This document shows, in pieces, positions 10,441-21,010 of a DNA stretch of 64,000 bases. Below the pieces are notes generated by a model. The model saw only the letters and a program-made list of their open reading frames with translations, was not told the DNA's origin and searched no databases. Position 1 is the stretch's first letter. Each line of letters begins with the position of its first letter. Position numbers and translations under genes: made by a program. Origin of the DNA: Bromus sterilis. Its lineage: Eukaryota > Streptophyta > Magnoliopsida > Poales > Poaceae. The DNA is taken from NCBI GenBank assembly GCA_950022295.1, contig OX465597.1:381827016-381891015 (forward strand), read 5' to 3'.

Positions 10441-11129
10441 CTCAGAGGGGGCCTATAAAACGGACAACTGAGGCTTTGTATCACACTGGATATATTACGT
10501 TTGATTCGCTCGATCGTCCTTTGTCTGTCTAGCGAATGAGTCGTTCGCTCGGCGCGCGGCCGAACATATAGATCTGGCGTAGGCTGTGTTTATATATATG
10601 CATGAACCACTGACAAGGCACAACTTAAATTTATACGAACCAAAGTACTAGCCGAACTCAACTAAGGCTGTGATCACGAGGCCGATGGATTCAATACAAA
10701 CTTCACCAATATTTCCGATGATAAGTAGTGTATTTGGTAGTTTGTTACTCCTTTCGTTCAAAGTAGTTATTGTTGTTTTAGTTCAAATGAAACCAAAGGA
10801 GTATTAGTTTAACTAGATTATGATGTTGCATAGTTTTCTATAAAAACCGGAATGAACAAATGAAGAATGTGATTGTGATCTATAAGATTTGTAAGCTGAT
10901 CGATGTTGTTCGCGGATCGCGTCCACGGACATTTAGAGACTAAACCTAATCGAACTCAACTTCTATTATTAGAAGTTTAGAACACATTTTGATATTGTAT
11001 TACTACATTTGTTCACTAATATAAAACTCAAATTATTAAAATGTAATACATTAATGATAGAGGTAGTATTAATTAACATGAAGCTAAACTTTTTGACTCT
11101 AACTAGTACTACTTCTACAGCTAGCAAAC
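10441..11129. other. Intergenic stretch with a 58-bp Stowaway remnant
   Basis: At 10746-10803, TA-CTCCTTTCGTTC pairs with the AACCAAAGGAG-TA end, which looks like an internally deleted Stowaway element. The rest holds no recognisable gene. Confidence 0.45.
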
Positions 11130-11286
11130 TACTTTCTTCCTTCATAAATATAAGATATTATATATATTTAATATGGATGATATATCAATATAGATTTCAT
11201 ACAAACTAAAATAAATGAACAGACATACTAAAATGTATTTATATACATCCATTAAAAACATCTTATAATTATGAATGAAGAAAGTA
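11130..11286. mobile_element. Diverged Stowaway-like MITE
   Basis: TA-flanked inverted repeats: CTTTCTTCCTTCATAAATAT at the left and the worn complement ATTATGAATGAAGAAAGTAG at the right. A second, 41-bp TA-flanked remnant (CTCGCTCTGTCTAC ... AGGGAG) follows at 11292-11332. Confidence 0.65.
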
Positions 11287-11375
11287 GTATCTACTCGCTC
11301 TGTCTACATATATATAAGACATTTAGGGAGTAATTGTCAAACATTACTTACACCCATCAAGAGGGAAATGTAGGG

Positions 11376-11784
11376 AAGCAGCAATTCGGTGCCCGGGTGC
11401 ATCTGCATCCGGGGAGATTAATTTTTTTAAATAAATATGAAAAAGCTCGAAAAATTCCAAATATTTTTGTGGTGGAAGATGGTTATGTGCGAGATGTTTC
11501 TGGAAATTTTGGAGAAGTTCGGACTTCTGAAGAGCGCGCGGAAAAAAAGACAAATTTGCAGTTTTTTTAGAAGACATTGTGTTCATGCACTATTTCGGGC
11601 TGAATTTGTCTTTTTTGCCATGCGCTCTTCAGAAGTCGAAACTTTTCCAAAATTTTCAGAAACATCTCACATATAAAAATCTTTCACCACAAATGTTTTT
11701 GGAATTTTTTAAACTTTTTCAAATATCTATTCGAGAATATTTTATGCAGGAGTAGATGAGCCTGGGCTCATCTTTGAATTTTCC
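11376..11784. mobile_element. Long-arm foldback MITE, Mutator-like by target duplication
   Basis: Two arms of nearly 200 bp are inverted copies. For example, 'ggacttctgaagagcgcgcg' near 11520 pairs with 'catgcgctcttcagaagtcg' near 11620, and 'aaaaattccaaatatttttg' pairs with 'aaatgtttttggaatttttt'. The 11-bp direct repeat GAAATGTAGGG flanks it at 11365-11375 and 11785-11795. There is no coding capacity. Such an element would form one long hairpin if transcribed. Confidence 0.8.
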
Positions 11785-12049
11785 GAAATGTAGGGCGAAC
11801 AAAGGGCCGAGCCAAGTAGGAATCGATGGTTGGCTGTGCTGAAATTGAATTTATTTTCTTTGATTGGATGTTTTTCTTTTTCTTATTTGCTGATTGGTTC
11901 AGGTTTTTTATAAGAGTTATTTTTCCTTTCTTAGACAAAATATTTTTTTATTTTAAATATAAATTGTACAAACACATTAGCATGTCCAATAACAAGATTT
12001 ATACGCACAATCATGCCTCAGTAGGCCCATCAAATAGTTAAATTCAAGA

Positions 12050-12168
12050 TTAACTTTAACACCCAGCGCAAGCATGCACGCTATGTTCAAGAGCCTCCAT
12101 GTCACTGCCATCGTCTCCTAAGCCGTGCGCGTCTTCATACTTTGCGGTGGCGTAAGTTTATTTGTTTA
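12050..12168 (+). repeat. Relic copy II of the terpene synthase promoter, distal part
   Basis: 'gcatgcacgctatgttcaag' and 'gtcttcatactttgcggtgg' match 'gcatgcacgctatcttcaag' and 'gccttcatactttgcggccg' upstream of the terpene synthase at about 15980-16060. The copy is interrupted by a Tourist MITE at 12169 and resumes at 12374. Confidence 0.75.
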
Positions 12169-12370
12169 GGGTGTGTTTGGTTGTGCGTTCGCTCCGACCG
12201 GCCCGCGCCCGCGCGGCTCGCACGAATCGGCCGCTTCGCTCCGCCCGTCTTTGTCTGTGCAAATTCGCTTCGCTCCGTTTAGCTCGCTCGCTTCAGCGCC
12301 GAAGCAAACAGGCCGCTTCGCTGGCTCGCTCAAACCGACACAGCCCAACACCCCCAACCAAACACACCCT
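12169..12370. mobile_element. Tourist-like (PIF/Harbinger) MITE with GC-rich core
   Basis: GGGTGTGTTTGGTTG at the left and CAACCAAACACACCC at the right are perfect inverted ends. TTA is duplicated on both sides (12166-12168 and 12371-12373). The paralogous promoter copy at about 16060 lacks the element, giving an empty site. The interior is unusually GC-rich, which produces spurious open frames. Confidence 0.9.
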
Positions 12371-12373
12371 TAT

Positions 12374-12496
12374 TCTCTGACCGGAACAGCACACGGCTGC
12401 TATGTCGTATTAATGACTAGCTAAACCATATGTTGAAACAGTAGAAGTTGACATTGTTATGCAGCCAGAGAAGATTGAAATTCAAAAATAAGAGGA
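12374..12496 (+). repeat. Relic copy II of the terpene synthase promoter, middle part
   Basis: 'ctctgaccggaacagcacac' then 'ggctgctatgtcgtattaat' match 16077-16120 closely. The copy runs to 'aaataagagga' (12486-12496), which is the LINE target site. Confidence 0.8.
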
Positions 12497-13509
12497 CTGT
12501 TGTAAATTTCTCCCAAAATATTGCCAAAAAAACATACTCCACCCCTTCCTATGGACTGTTGTAAACAAGCAACTGCCAACCCTCATACAATTTACCTTTG
12601 TGCTCACCTATAACGGCCTCTCAACCTTTTTTTGGGAGGATACCTGGCTCCTAGAGAAACCCCTAAAAATAGCCTTCCCACACCTATTCTCCCACTCCAT
12701 TGATGACAAGGTTTTGGTTGCCAACGTGTGGGAAACAGGTTTATTGGCTAACCTTAGATGTCGCCTTTCTAACCGTGCTTCGCAGGAACTGGATTTGCTG
12801 TTGCCTCTTTTGTAGGACTTCTCATCCTCCAACCGCACGGACGAGCGCTCCCTCGCACACGGGCTCCAGTTCTCCCCAAGGAATCTGTACAAGACCATCT
12901 CCGCACGCGACTCCTTTGACCTGCACCATGACTTCATTTGGGCCTCCAAGGCGCCCATCAAAGTTAAGATTTTCGCTTGGCTGCTGTTTAAAGACAGGCT
13001 CAACACCAAGGGCAACATGAAGAGAAAGCACATGGCTACGGAAGCAAACTGCCCTCGTTGTGGTGCCCCCTTCGAAGACGCTGATCACCTGATCATCCAT
13101 TGCCCCTCCTCCACGCAAGTTTGGCTTGCCCTGGGCTTTCTTCCTCCCCACTCAGTGCAAGACATGGCGCATGTACCTTCACCTGTTGCTCTAGACCCGA
13201 ACATTTGGCCTACCATGGCCCTAGCCATCCTGTGGAAACTTTGGGACTACAGGAATGCATTGGTATTCAGATCGGAAACTCTACCCACTAGACTGATTTT
13301 GAGGAATCTAGTAGATGATCTCTCCCTTTGGTCTTTTAGATTCAGAAAATGTAATGAGAGAACTCCCGCTAGGGCTTGGCTAGCTTTCTTTACCTCCAAA
13401 CTACAAGTTTCCTCCTGATGTATCGAGGCCTTGACCTCAGTGACTATTTGAGTGGTAATATAATTCAGGTGGGGAATCTCTCCCCCCCTGTGACCGTTCA
13501 AAAAAAAAG
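12497..13509 (+). mobile_element. 5'-truncated LINE with zf-RVT 3' end and A-rich tail
   Basis: The product shows the C-terminal part of a plant LINE polyprotein: KAPIKVKIFAWLL, then CPRCGAPFEDADHLIIHCP (a zf-RVT zinc-binding module), then ALAILWKLWDYRNALVFR, ending at a TGA at 13416-13418. The conserved frame shifts around 12815, so it is not functional. The element ends in an A-rich tail near 13500-13509. AAATAAGAGGA occurs at 12486-12496 and again at 13510-13520, an exact 11-bp target duplication. The related promoter copy at about 16210 shows the uninterrupted site. The upstream reverse transcriptase and endonuclease are missing. Confidence 0.88.
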
Positions 13510-13720
13510 AAATAAGAGGAGGTTTCTATACGTTCTACTTCATCATCAATCGGTTTTCAATCAGGGTCGGTTAGCTTCATTACTCTTGAACAGAAAACAT
13601 TAAATGATGCATGGTTTATTCAAATACAATTTTTTTTGGATTAGTGCTTCAACGCAGCCACACTTTTTATATATGGCCATTGGCCGTTCAAGTTTTCTCA
13701 AAATCACATTACCATATCAT
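13510..13720 (+). repeat. Relic copy II of the terpene synthase promoter, proximal part
   Basis: 'cttcatcatcaatcggtttt', 'aaatgatgcatggtttattc' and 'ggccattggccgttcaagtt' align with 16230-16430 upstream of the terpene synthase, including a worn TATA region ('tttttatatatgg'). Similarity stops near 13715, where the 5' leader of the gene would begin. No terpene synthase exon follows. Confidence 0.8.
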
Positions 13721-13909
13721 GTTACAAAAGTCTCGCGTAGAAGTTTGTAAGAATCATCTTTTTAGAAAACCAATGAGTGGTCATTTGAGAATTAATGATT
13801 TAATCCTTCCCCAAGTTTGGCTCACACTTTCTTGGAAACGAGGCCAAAAAATATGAAGAAAATTCTTGTCGTCATGTCTTTTTTGATCTAGATGAAACTT
13901 TGAGATAAA

Positions 13910-14425
13910 CTAGGAACATATAACATTCCACCGCATAGTATGTGAATGATCCAATAGCTTAAACCATGATAAAGCATTTCCATCCAAAGATAAATAAAAT
14001 ATTTTCTTGAATACACCATCTTGTGGTAAACCTGAAAATTTAAGGAGACCACTTAATTCAAAAATATACCGTAAGTGTTCTTCAAGAGGAACGGTTCCAT
14101 CACTTGCATAATGGTTAGTCCTCACATGCTCAATAAAGCCAATATGAATCTCATTTATATGGGTTTTCAGTAGGTGGAGGTTCTCTCCTAACCACATGGA
14201 TAGCATGGGTGGCCCCTCTAATAAGTCCTCGTGAGCAAGCATATATATCCATTTCGTACTAAAGCATCAAATGAAAATAAAAAACATCAATCACAATATT
14301 TGTTCCTCTTACCAAATTTTCCACTTGCCAAGAGCGCTACGCTCCCAACGATGATGCCAGAAAAGAGTCATGATAACCTACAAGTGTATAGAATCTATCG
14401 TAGCATTTTCGATAAGTAAGAGTGT
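13910..14425 (-). pseudogene. Antisense relic of an Athila-like gypsy leader and gag
   Basis: On the minus strand a leader (about 14425-14300) carries worn versions of the 'tctggcgccgttgccgggga' primer-binding region and the 'gagcgtagcgct' motif seen at 39362-39395. It is followed by 110 codons of gag (14242-13910). The segment YASDGTVPLEEHLRYIFELS corresponds to YAGDRHPGEHLLYLSQLCSL in the gag at 39.6 kb. It is a 0.5-kb fragment without LTRs. Confidence 0.7.
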
Positions 14426-14713
14426 CGAATTCAACGTGAAGAAAAATGAATTAGATGATGGAAACTAGCACGAGATCACTAGAAAAAAATTCAAAGATAG
14501 ATTGATAGATTGTTTGTGCTAAGGACAACCCGGTGGTTTTACTTATGGGGATCAAATATTTCTCGAAGACACACGGAAAATTCAACATTTTTCATTAAGT
14601 TATTGTTTATTGATTTGATAGTTTGTTGTGCGATGTAACCTATTATAGTGTGATGTTATTACTTGGATAAACAACATACTTATTATTATATCTTCTATGC
14701 AAGCATTCACAAA

Positions 14714-14968
14714 TACTCCCTCTGTTCCTAGATATAGGACATATAGTTTTTGGCACGAAAATTAAAGAACACACGTGGAGGAAAAAATACACCGGATTTG
14801 GAAGGGATTATCCATATGTAAGATCAAATAGAGGGGTTTGCAATAAATAAGGAAACATGATCAATTTTTTTAAAAAAATTGTCCAAACAAGTGCGGTAAC
14901 ACAATACAACCTATATTTTGGACTTTTTCTCAAAACTATACGGCCTATATCTAGGAACGGAGGGAGTA
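14714..14968. mobile_element. Stowaway MITE, long form (about 250 bp)
   Basis: TA-CTCCCTCTGTTCCTAGATAT at the left pairs with ATATCTAGGAACGGAGGGAG-TA at the right. The subterminal 'aggacatatagttt' pairs with 'aaactatacggcct'. There is no coding capacity. Confidence 0.88.
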
Positions 14969-15624
14969 CAAGAGAATAATTAAGATAACATCTAACCATA
15001 GCCATAAACTTTGGGGTTCCAACAACCCCTCACACAATAATTCATAAACTTATTAGATGAGTAACAATATGAACATATATTTCCATCAATTAAAATTTTA
15101 AGCATCAAATATAAGTAGTAAGCATCAAATTTGACATATCAGAAATTAACCCAAAAGGTACAGATTGACAAGTTCAGCCTCAAGAGAGTACAAATTACAA
15201 AATTCAGTCCAAAAACACCTTGCTGACATGCAAACGCATCCAAAAATAATTTTTTCTGTGTGTGTGTGAATGTTGTATGAACATATATTGTGCTTACGCA
15301 TGGGCATACGTGTGTGTGACTGAGATGTAAGGGGTTAGCTCGGTGTATACAAACGCTGCAGATGATTTATATGCGTGTGAACGTGTTGCATATCCGTCAT
15401 GGTGCTACGTAACTTAAACACATACGTATGTTGTACTACTGTACTAATTAACAGGACGAAGCAGTGTGGGGCTGATGGTCATTGCGTGTTAGATTTAGTT
15501 GTTGGCTTGATCACTCGTTTATGGTGGGATTGTATGATGTGTCAGCAATCCGCGCATGTGATTGAACTGTATCGGGTCTTCAATTCATTAACTGGACAAT
15601 TCTTTTTTCTCAATTAATCGATAA
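14969..15624. other. Intergenic stretch, nothing recognised
   Basis: There is a short GT-rich tract near 15257 ('tgtgtgtgtgtgaatg') and no supported gene. Confidence 0.5.
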
Positions 15625-15888
15625 GACCTCTCGCAACGGGAGTAACGTAGCTAGTATCATGCATGTCAACTAAGCATTTTTCGTGTTGTGGCATTGAATC
15701 AAATGAAGAAAGAGAGAGTTGAGTATCATGTTATGATACCGTATTATAATAAATGCTATATTAGTATGTGTTTTGCATGTTAAGGTTTCTATGATACTAA
15801 CCTATGATATTATGCATTGCGGAGGTAGTATCATACATTAGTATCATGTGCATGATATCAACTTATGATACTACCATTGCGAGAGGTC
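15625..15888. mobile_element. Tourist-like MITE upstream of the terpene synthase
   Basis: GACCTCTCGCAA at the left and TTGCGAGAGGTC at the right are perfect inverted ends, flanked by TAA at 15622-15624 and 15889-15891. The interior has repeated 'agtatcatg' and 'tatgata' motifs. It lies about 0.6 kb before the start codon, at the edge of the duplicated promoter segment. Confidence 0.88.
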
Positions 15889-16397
15889 TAAGGCAAATCT
15901 TTTATCTCTGTTACGAAAATTAACAGGACCAAGCTAAACCTTTCAACTCTAACTATACTCCCAGGGCCAGCAATAGCTAGCATGCACGCTATCTTCAAGG
16001 AAGACCCTCCATGCCGTCGTCTTCGCAGCCGTGCGTGCCTTCATACTTTGCGGCCGCGTAAGTTTTTTCAAGGTTCTCTGACCGGAACAGCACACGGCTG
16101 CTAGGTCGTATTAATGACTAGCTCTGTCTAAGAATCCATACCAGCTCCATGTACAAGTGGAAATTGTTATGCAGCCAGAGAAGACTCCTGTAAAAGTCAA
16201 AAAATAAGAGAAGGCTTCTGTGTACGTTACATTTCATCATCAATCGGCTGACAATCGGGGTCGGTCAGCTATCGAAATCAGCTACTGTAGCAGCTGGTTA
16301 GTTGATTATTCTTGACACGGAACACATCAAATGATGCATGGCTTTTTCAAAGACGAGCTCCCTTGACTACTAGTGCTTCCCAAGCAGCCACACTGTC

Positions 16398-16405
16398 TAT
16401 ATAAG
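16398..16405 (+). promoter_or_regulatory. TATA box of the terpene synthase
   Basis: TATATAAG lies 93 bp upstream of the ATG at 16491, inside the promoter segment that also occurs, worn, at 13.5-13.7 kb. Spacing and sequence are typical for a plant core promoter. Confidence 0.75.
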
Positions 16406-16490
16406 GCCATCGGCCGTTCCAGGGTTTCTCAAACTCACATCACTGCACCAATTGCCAGAGTACCAAGCAGAAGCAGTACATACATTTACA

Positions 16491-19400
16491 ATGGCGTCCA
16501 TGGCCGTCACCGTTCCAGAGATGGCGCCTGTGTTTCATCCCACGGTGTGGGGTGACTTCTTCATCAACTACAATCCAGAACCGCTACAGGCATGCTTTAT
16601 GTTTTGTACTACAACAGTAATAGCACATCTGGGAGCAGTACATTTCAGTCTGTGCATGTATTCCCTTCAGTTTTATGTTGCAAACCCGAAATTATTCATG
16701 ACCTTGCCTGCTCTGGATCCCTTCTTGAGATGCGCATGGACCTTTGGTTTCTTGGCTTCCAGTTTTCTTGTTTCTGCTAGCTGCACCATGCATATGCCAA
16801 TAGTTTATAATGCACACAGAAACTGAGATTAGTAAAATTCTACTTAGATACCACTAACAACGCTTAACTGAAATCTTCATGATAGTTCTATTTCCAAAAC
16901 ACTTGAAAACCACCAGGATTACTATTAATTTATTTTACAAATTGGAAAATCATTTGGAAACTACCGTCTCCATGTATACTCGTGTAAAAACAACACACAA
17001 AAGTTACGAAATGCTCCACAAGAATAATATATGTAGGGGAGTGACATTTTATAACCCAATCAAACTTCAAGATTATATTCAATAAAATTTGTAATGTATG
17101 CAAAAAAACATATTCAGTTGCAAATAGTATTTCTTGTGTGTGCCCGTGTTTTTTATGTGGGATGAATAGTATTTATTGACACCTCTTCTAGAAATTTTGA
17201 TGTTATTAGTAACTTGGAATTATATTTTCATGTTTTTTTTCTCTTTTGCACTTTCTATTTATAGTTTAAACATGGTAGTCTGTTATTTCTTGTAAAAACA
17301 ATACTACTAATCGCTGCAACTTTAATCAAGAACAATCTTGTCCTCTAGCTCTATTATTTCTTCCCTTGTCCAACATGGTTCAATAAATTTCACCATGGAC
17401 AAGGTTTTGGTTAACATTTGTAACATATATTTTGGCAATGCCATGTAGATGTCAGAGGAAAGGATGATGGAGAGATCCAATCAACTAAAGGAGGAAGTAA
17501 TTGGGTTATTTTCGTGCAATACCATAGTTGACCAACTGAATCTTGTAGACACACTCCAACATCTAAGTATAGATCATCATTTTCAAGAACAAATTAACTC
17601 CAAATTAAGAAGCATCCATGTTGGTGAATTCCATAGCTCTAGCCTTCATGACGTCGCCCTACGATTCCGCATACTAAGGCAACAAGGCTTTTGGGTGTCT
17701 CCAGGTATATATTAATAACCAAATCTCCTGAAATACTGTATTATCTATAAAATAACCTTGTTTTATATAAGTAGGTCATTGTTTAAACTTTGATTTTTTT
17801 ACTTAATGCAATTACTAATACAGAAACATTACAAGATAACAACTCAGATCACATCATGTAAAAATATCTTTTTCTGGAATATTGAGGTGTTGCTTGCTTC
17901 AGAAAGTACAAAACATATGCAGGGAATGAAGAGATAATCAAGAATACTGGCCATATGCTCATAAGATGTATCATGTATCTTCTGCAGATGTATTCAACAA
18001 GTTCAAAAGTGAAGATGGGGCCTTCCATGTTAACATAACTAATGAGCCAAGGGGGCTATTAAGTTTATACAATGCATCATACCTTTTTACTCATGGGGAG
18101 ACATACCTTGAAGAAAGCATCTTGTTTGCAAGGAAACACCTTGAATCGATGGAAGGTAAGCTTGAGTACCCATTGGCAGAACAAGTCAGACGTGCCCTTC
18201 ACTTACCACTGCCAAGGACCTTGAAGAGAGTAGAGGCGTTGCATTATATGTCGGAGTACAACAAAGAACCGATGCACAACCCCTCCATTCTGGAGTTTGC
18301 CAAACTAGATTTTAACCTTCTGCAACGTCTCCACTTGAAGGAGCTCAAGGATCTCTCCAGGTAACATACATATTTAGCATTAGAGATTAGATAAAAGATG
18401 AGTTCTTGATATTATGATGCCAATCAACCTGTAATATCATTCAAATTTTGCAGCTGAAATACCTAAGAAGTACAAAATGTCTACCTATATAAGCTCAACC
18501 CCTCAAATTAGACATAAAACTGGGCACAATGAAGTACAGGTTACTTCCACCTAAAAAATATATTCTTAGTCCCACGACTAGACTTTCACAATATATATCT
18601 TGAACTTAGGAAAATCCAATTTTGCATGATATATAGCTAATTCATAAGCTTCAACATGAAATAAATTATGTATGTGTTGTTTCTTTACGAAACCATTTAT
18701 GGGAGAAGTAAACTTTCTTCACAAAAATCGATATGCCAGAGAAAAAACCTACATTTTGTTACTTGTAAACCATGATGCAAGTTTACTACCATTAGCTGAT
18801 ATTCGTGTGTAACAAGTTAGGCAACTTTCATTGCATACTTCTCATAAAATGAACCTAGCTACAATATTTTTTTCTACAGAATACTAACAACAAAGTCACT
18901 TTTAGATGGTGGAAAAATCTTTACAGCGAAGTGGGGCTAAAATACTCACGGGATCGTGTGGTTGAGTGCTACTTCTGGGCATATACGGCATACTATGAGA
19001 AAGAGTATACACGCGCAAGGATGATTCTTGCCAAGATAATCGCAATAATAATAATGACGGATGACACTTACGATGTTCATGCCACTATAATGGAGTGTAG
19101 ACAACTCAATGAAGCTATACAAAGGTTGGAATTGGCACGATAATATGTGATCTTCTTAATTTGAGAATAAAACATGATTCACAAAATTACATTTGATGGT
19201 GTTACTAATTAATGTGTATGCAGATGGGAGGAGAGTGCTATTTCTCTTCTACCAAAGTACTTGCAGAAGTTCTACCTCAAGTTGATGAGCACCTTTAAGG
19301 AGTTTGAGGACGAATTGAAATCAGATGAGAAGTATCGTGTCTCTTTTAGCACAAAAGCGGTATATCACTCGCATCTCACACCCACAAGATGACTATCTTT

Positions 19401-20404
19401 CTTAGTTTTTATATTCTTATTTTCCGTTGTCTTTCTGTAATTACGTATCACAATTTTGTCTTTTATTCTTTCTCATAACTCCTTCTGCACTTGGGCCTTC
19501 AAATTTTATGTAGTGGTCAATGTATAAAGATAAACCATCTCTATGAATTGAGGACTTTTCGCATCGTTATGTGTCAACGCATAACTTTATGCTAGATATG
19601 CATATGCCTTGACAAAAATATGTAATAGTACTAATTTCAGTACCCCCGACTGAGTAGATTTCAAACCTAATTTTGTAACGAAATACCAAAACATAGCACC
19701 ATATCCACAACACCCACATATGCAAATCTCTTATCAGAAGTACTGATGCATTTTCTTGTACTCACTTCACTTGTAGTTTCAAATATTATCAAGCAATTAT
19801 CTCCAAGAAGCCGAATGGTTTCATCAAAATTACAAGCCAAGATTTAATGATCAAGTGAAGGTATCTAGTATGTGCTCAGGAGGACCATGGGTATGTGTTG
19901 GGTTGCTAGTTGGTATGGGTGATACTACAACCAAGGAGGCACTCGAATGGGCCCTCGGTTGCACGGATGCTGTGAGGGCTTGTGCAGAGGTGACACGTTT
20001 CATGAATGATCTTGCTTCATTTAAGGTACAAATTACACCTCCAAAATTACCATATATATTGTTTCTACTTTGGTCACGATGAAACCCCTGATTAAGCATC
20101 TTTCTGTTCACAGCGCGGAAAGAACAAAAATGATGTGGCTAGCTCTGTGGAATGTTACATCAGCGAGCACGGTGTGTCAAGTGAGATTGCCATTTCCAAG
20201 ATAGGTTCTTTGATCGAAGATGCATGGAAGACTACAAACCAAACACGCTTTGAGCTCCCTGAGATGCTTCAGGCGGTGCAGCGAGTCGCAAATATAACAA
20301 TCAGCATGCCTTTCATGTATGATGACAAGACTGATGCTTTTACATTCAGCAACCGTCTTGAGGGGACGATTAAGAGGTTATTTGTCAATCCTATTCAGCT
20401 CTAG
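16491..20404 (+). CDS. TPS-a type sesquiterpene synthase, 7 exons, apparently intact
   Basis: Exons are 16491-16589, 17449-17704, 17988-18360, 18906-19124, 19224-19359, 19777-20025 and 20114-20404, giving 540 aa. Seven exons is the usual class III terpene synthase structure. Introns are GT-AG except the first, whose donor is GC (CAG|GCATGC). The N-terminal domain has HPTVWGDFFINYNPEP (16-31) and no transit peptide, which fits a cytosolic enzyme using farnesyl diphosphate. The catalytic domain shows the RxR of RDRVVECYFW (258-267) and the Mg2+-binding DDTYD (295-299). It also has an NSE/DTE-like NDLASFKRG (438-446), in which Gly sits where the consensus has Glu. Such enzymes ionise farnesyl diphosphate and make volatile sesquiterpenes, often as inducible defence. 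The product cannot be predicted. No frameshift or stop was found. A possible poly(A) signal (AATAAA) is near 20474. Confidence 0.92.
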
Positions 20405-20547
20405 ACAGGATGATGTGGTACATGACTGCTCATGATATCACCCACTGGTCGAAGCACCAGCTACCCCTTTCTAATAAAAGATGTATCGAGACACTCCATA
20501 TCAGTTACACCTTGGTTTGATATTATCATTATGAAAAATTACTATGA

Positions 20548-21010
20548 CACTACTCCAGAAACCCCTTATATATAATTTTATTATGAGTGACGCGCCGAAA
20601 AAAAGCACATACCACTGGTGACATGAGAAAATATCAATAGTGTGACTAATAAGGACATACTACTAGTGTGCCGCTATTAGCGCACACTGGCAGTGAGGTC
20701 CCAACTAGATGGGTTACAGTAAGAAAATAATAGTGGCGTGAACACCATTAATTCTCTACATACTGCGGGTGTGCCCTCTTGTGTTGTCTGCCACTACTTA
20801 TTTCTATCGAGCGCACGGATGTGCCCCATTTACTTGTGGCGTGTTTCATGATTGTTACGTCACTAATGTGTATTCTATAAGTGGCATGTCCATCACCCCG
20901 ACACGCTAGTAGTATCTAAGACGTTGGTCTCACTCACTTGTGGCATGTTGTTTTGCTCATATGCCACTATTTTTCTTATTATTAGTGGTGTGTTTGTTCG
21001 TCTCATAACC
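20548..21010. mobile_element. Lone CACTA transposon end with subterminal repeats
   Basis: CACTACTCCAGAAACCCCTT at 20548 fits a CACTA-superfamily terminus. The following 450 bp hold many copies of a short motif in both directions ('tagtgtgac', 'tagtggcgtg', 'aagtggcatg', 'tagtggtgtg'), typical of transposase-binding subterminal repeats. No matching right terminus or transposase was found within the window. It begins 144 bp after the terpene synthase stop. Confidence 0.65.

Noticed and set aside
12162..12424. Arg/Ser/Ala-rich open frames at 12.2-12.4 kb
   Set aside because: They lie within the GC-rich Tourist MITE and read through its termini.
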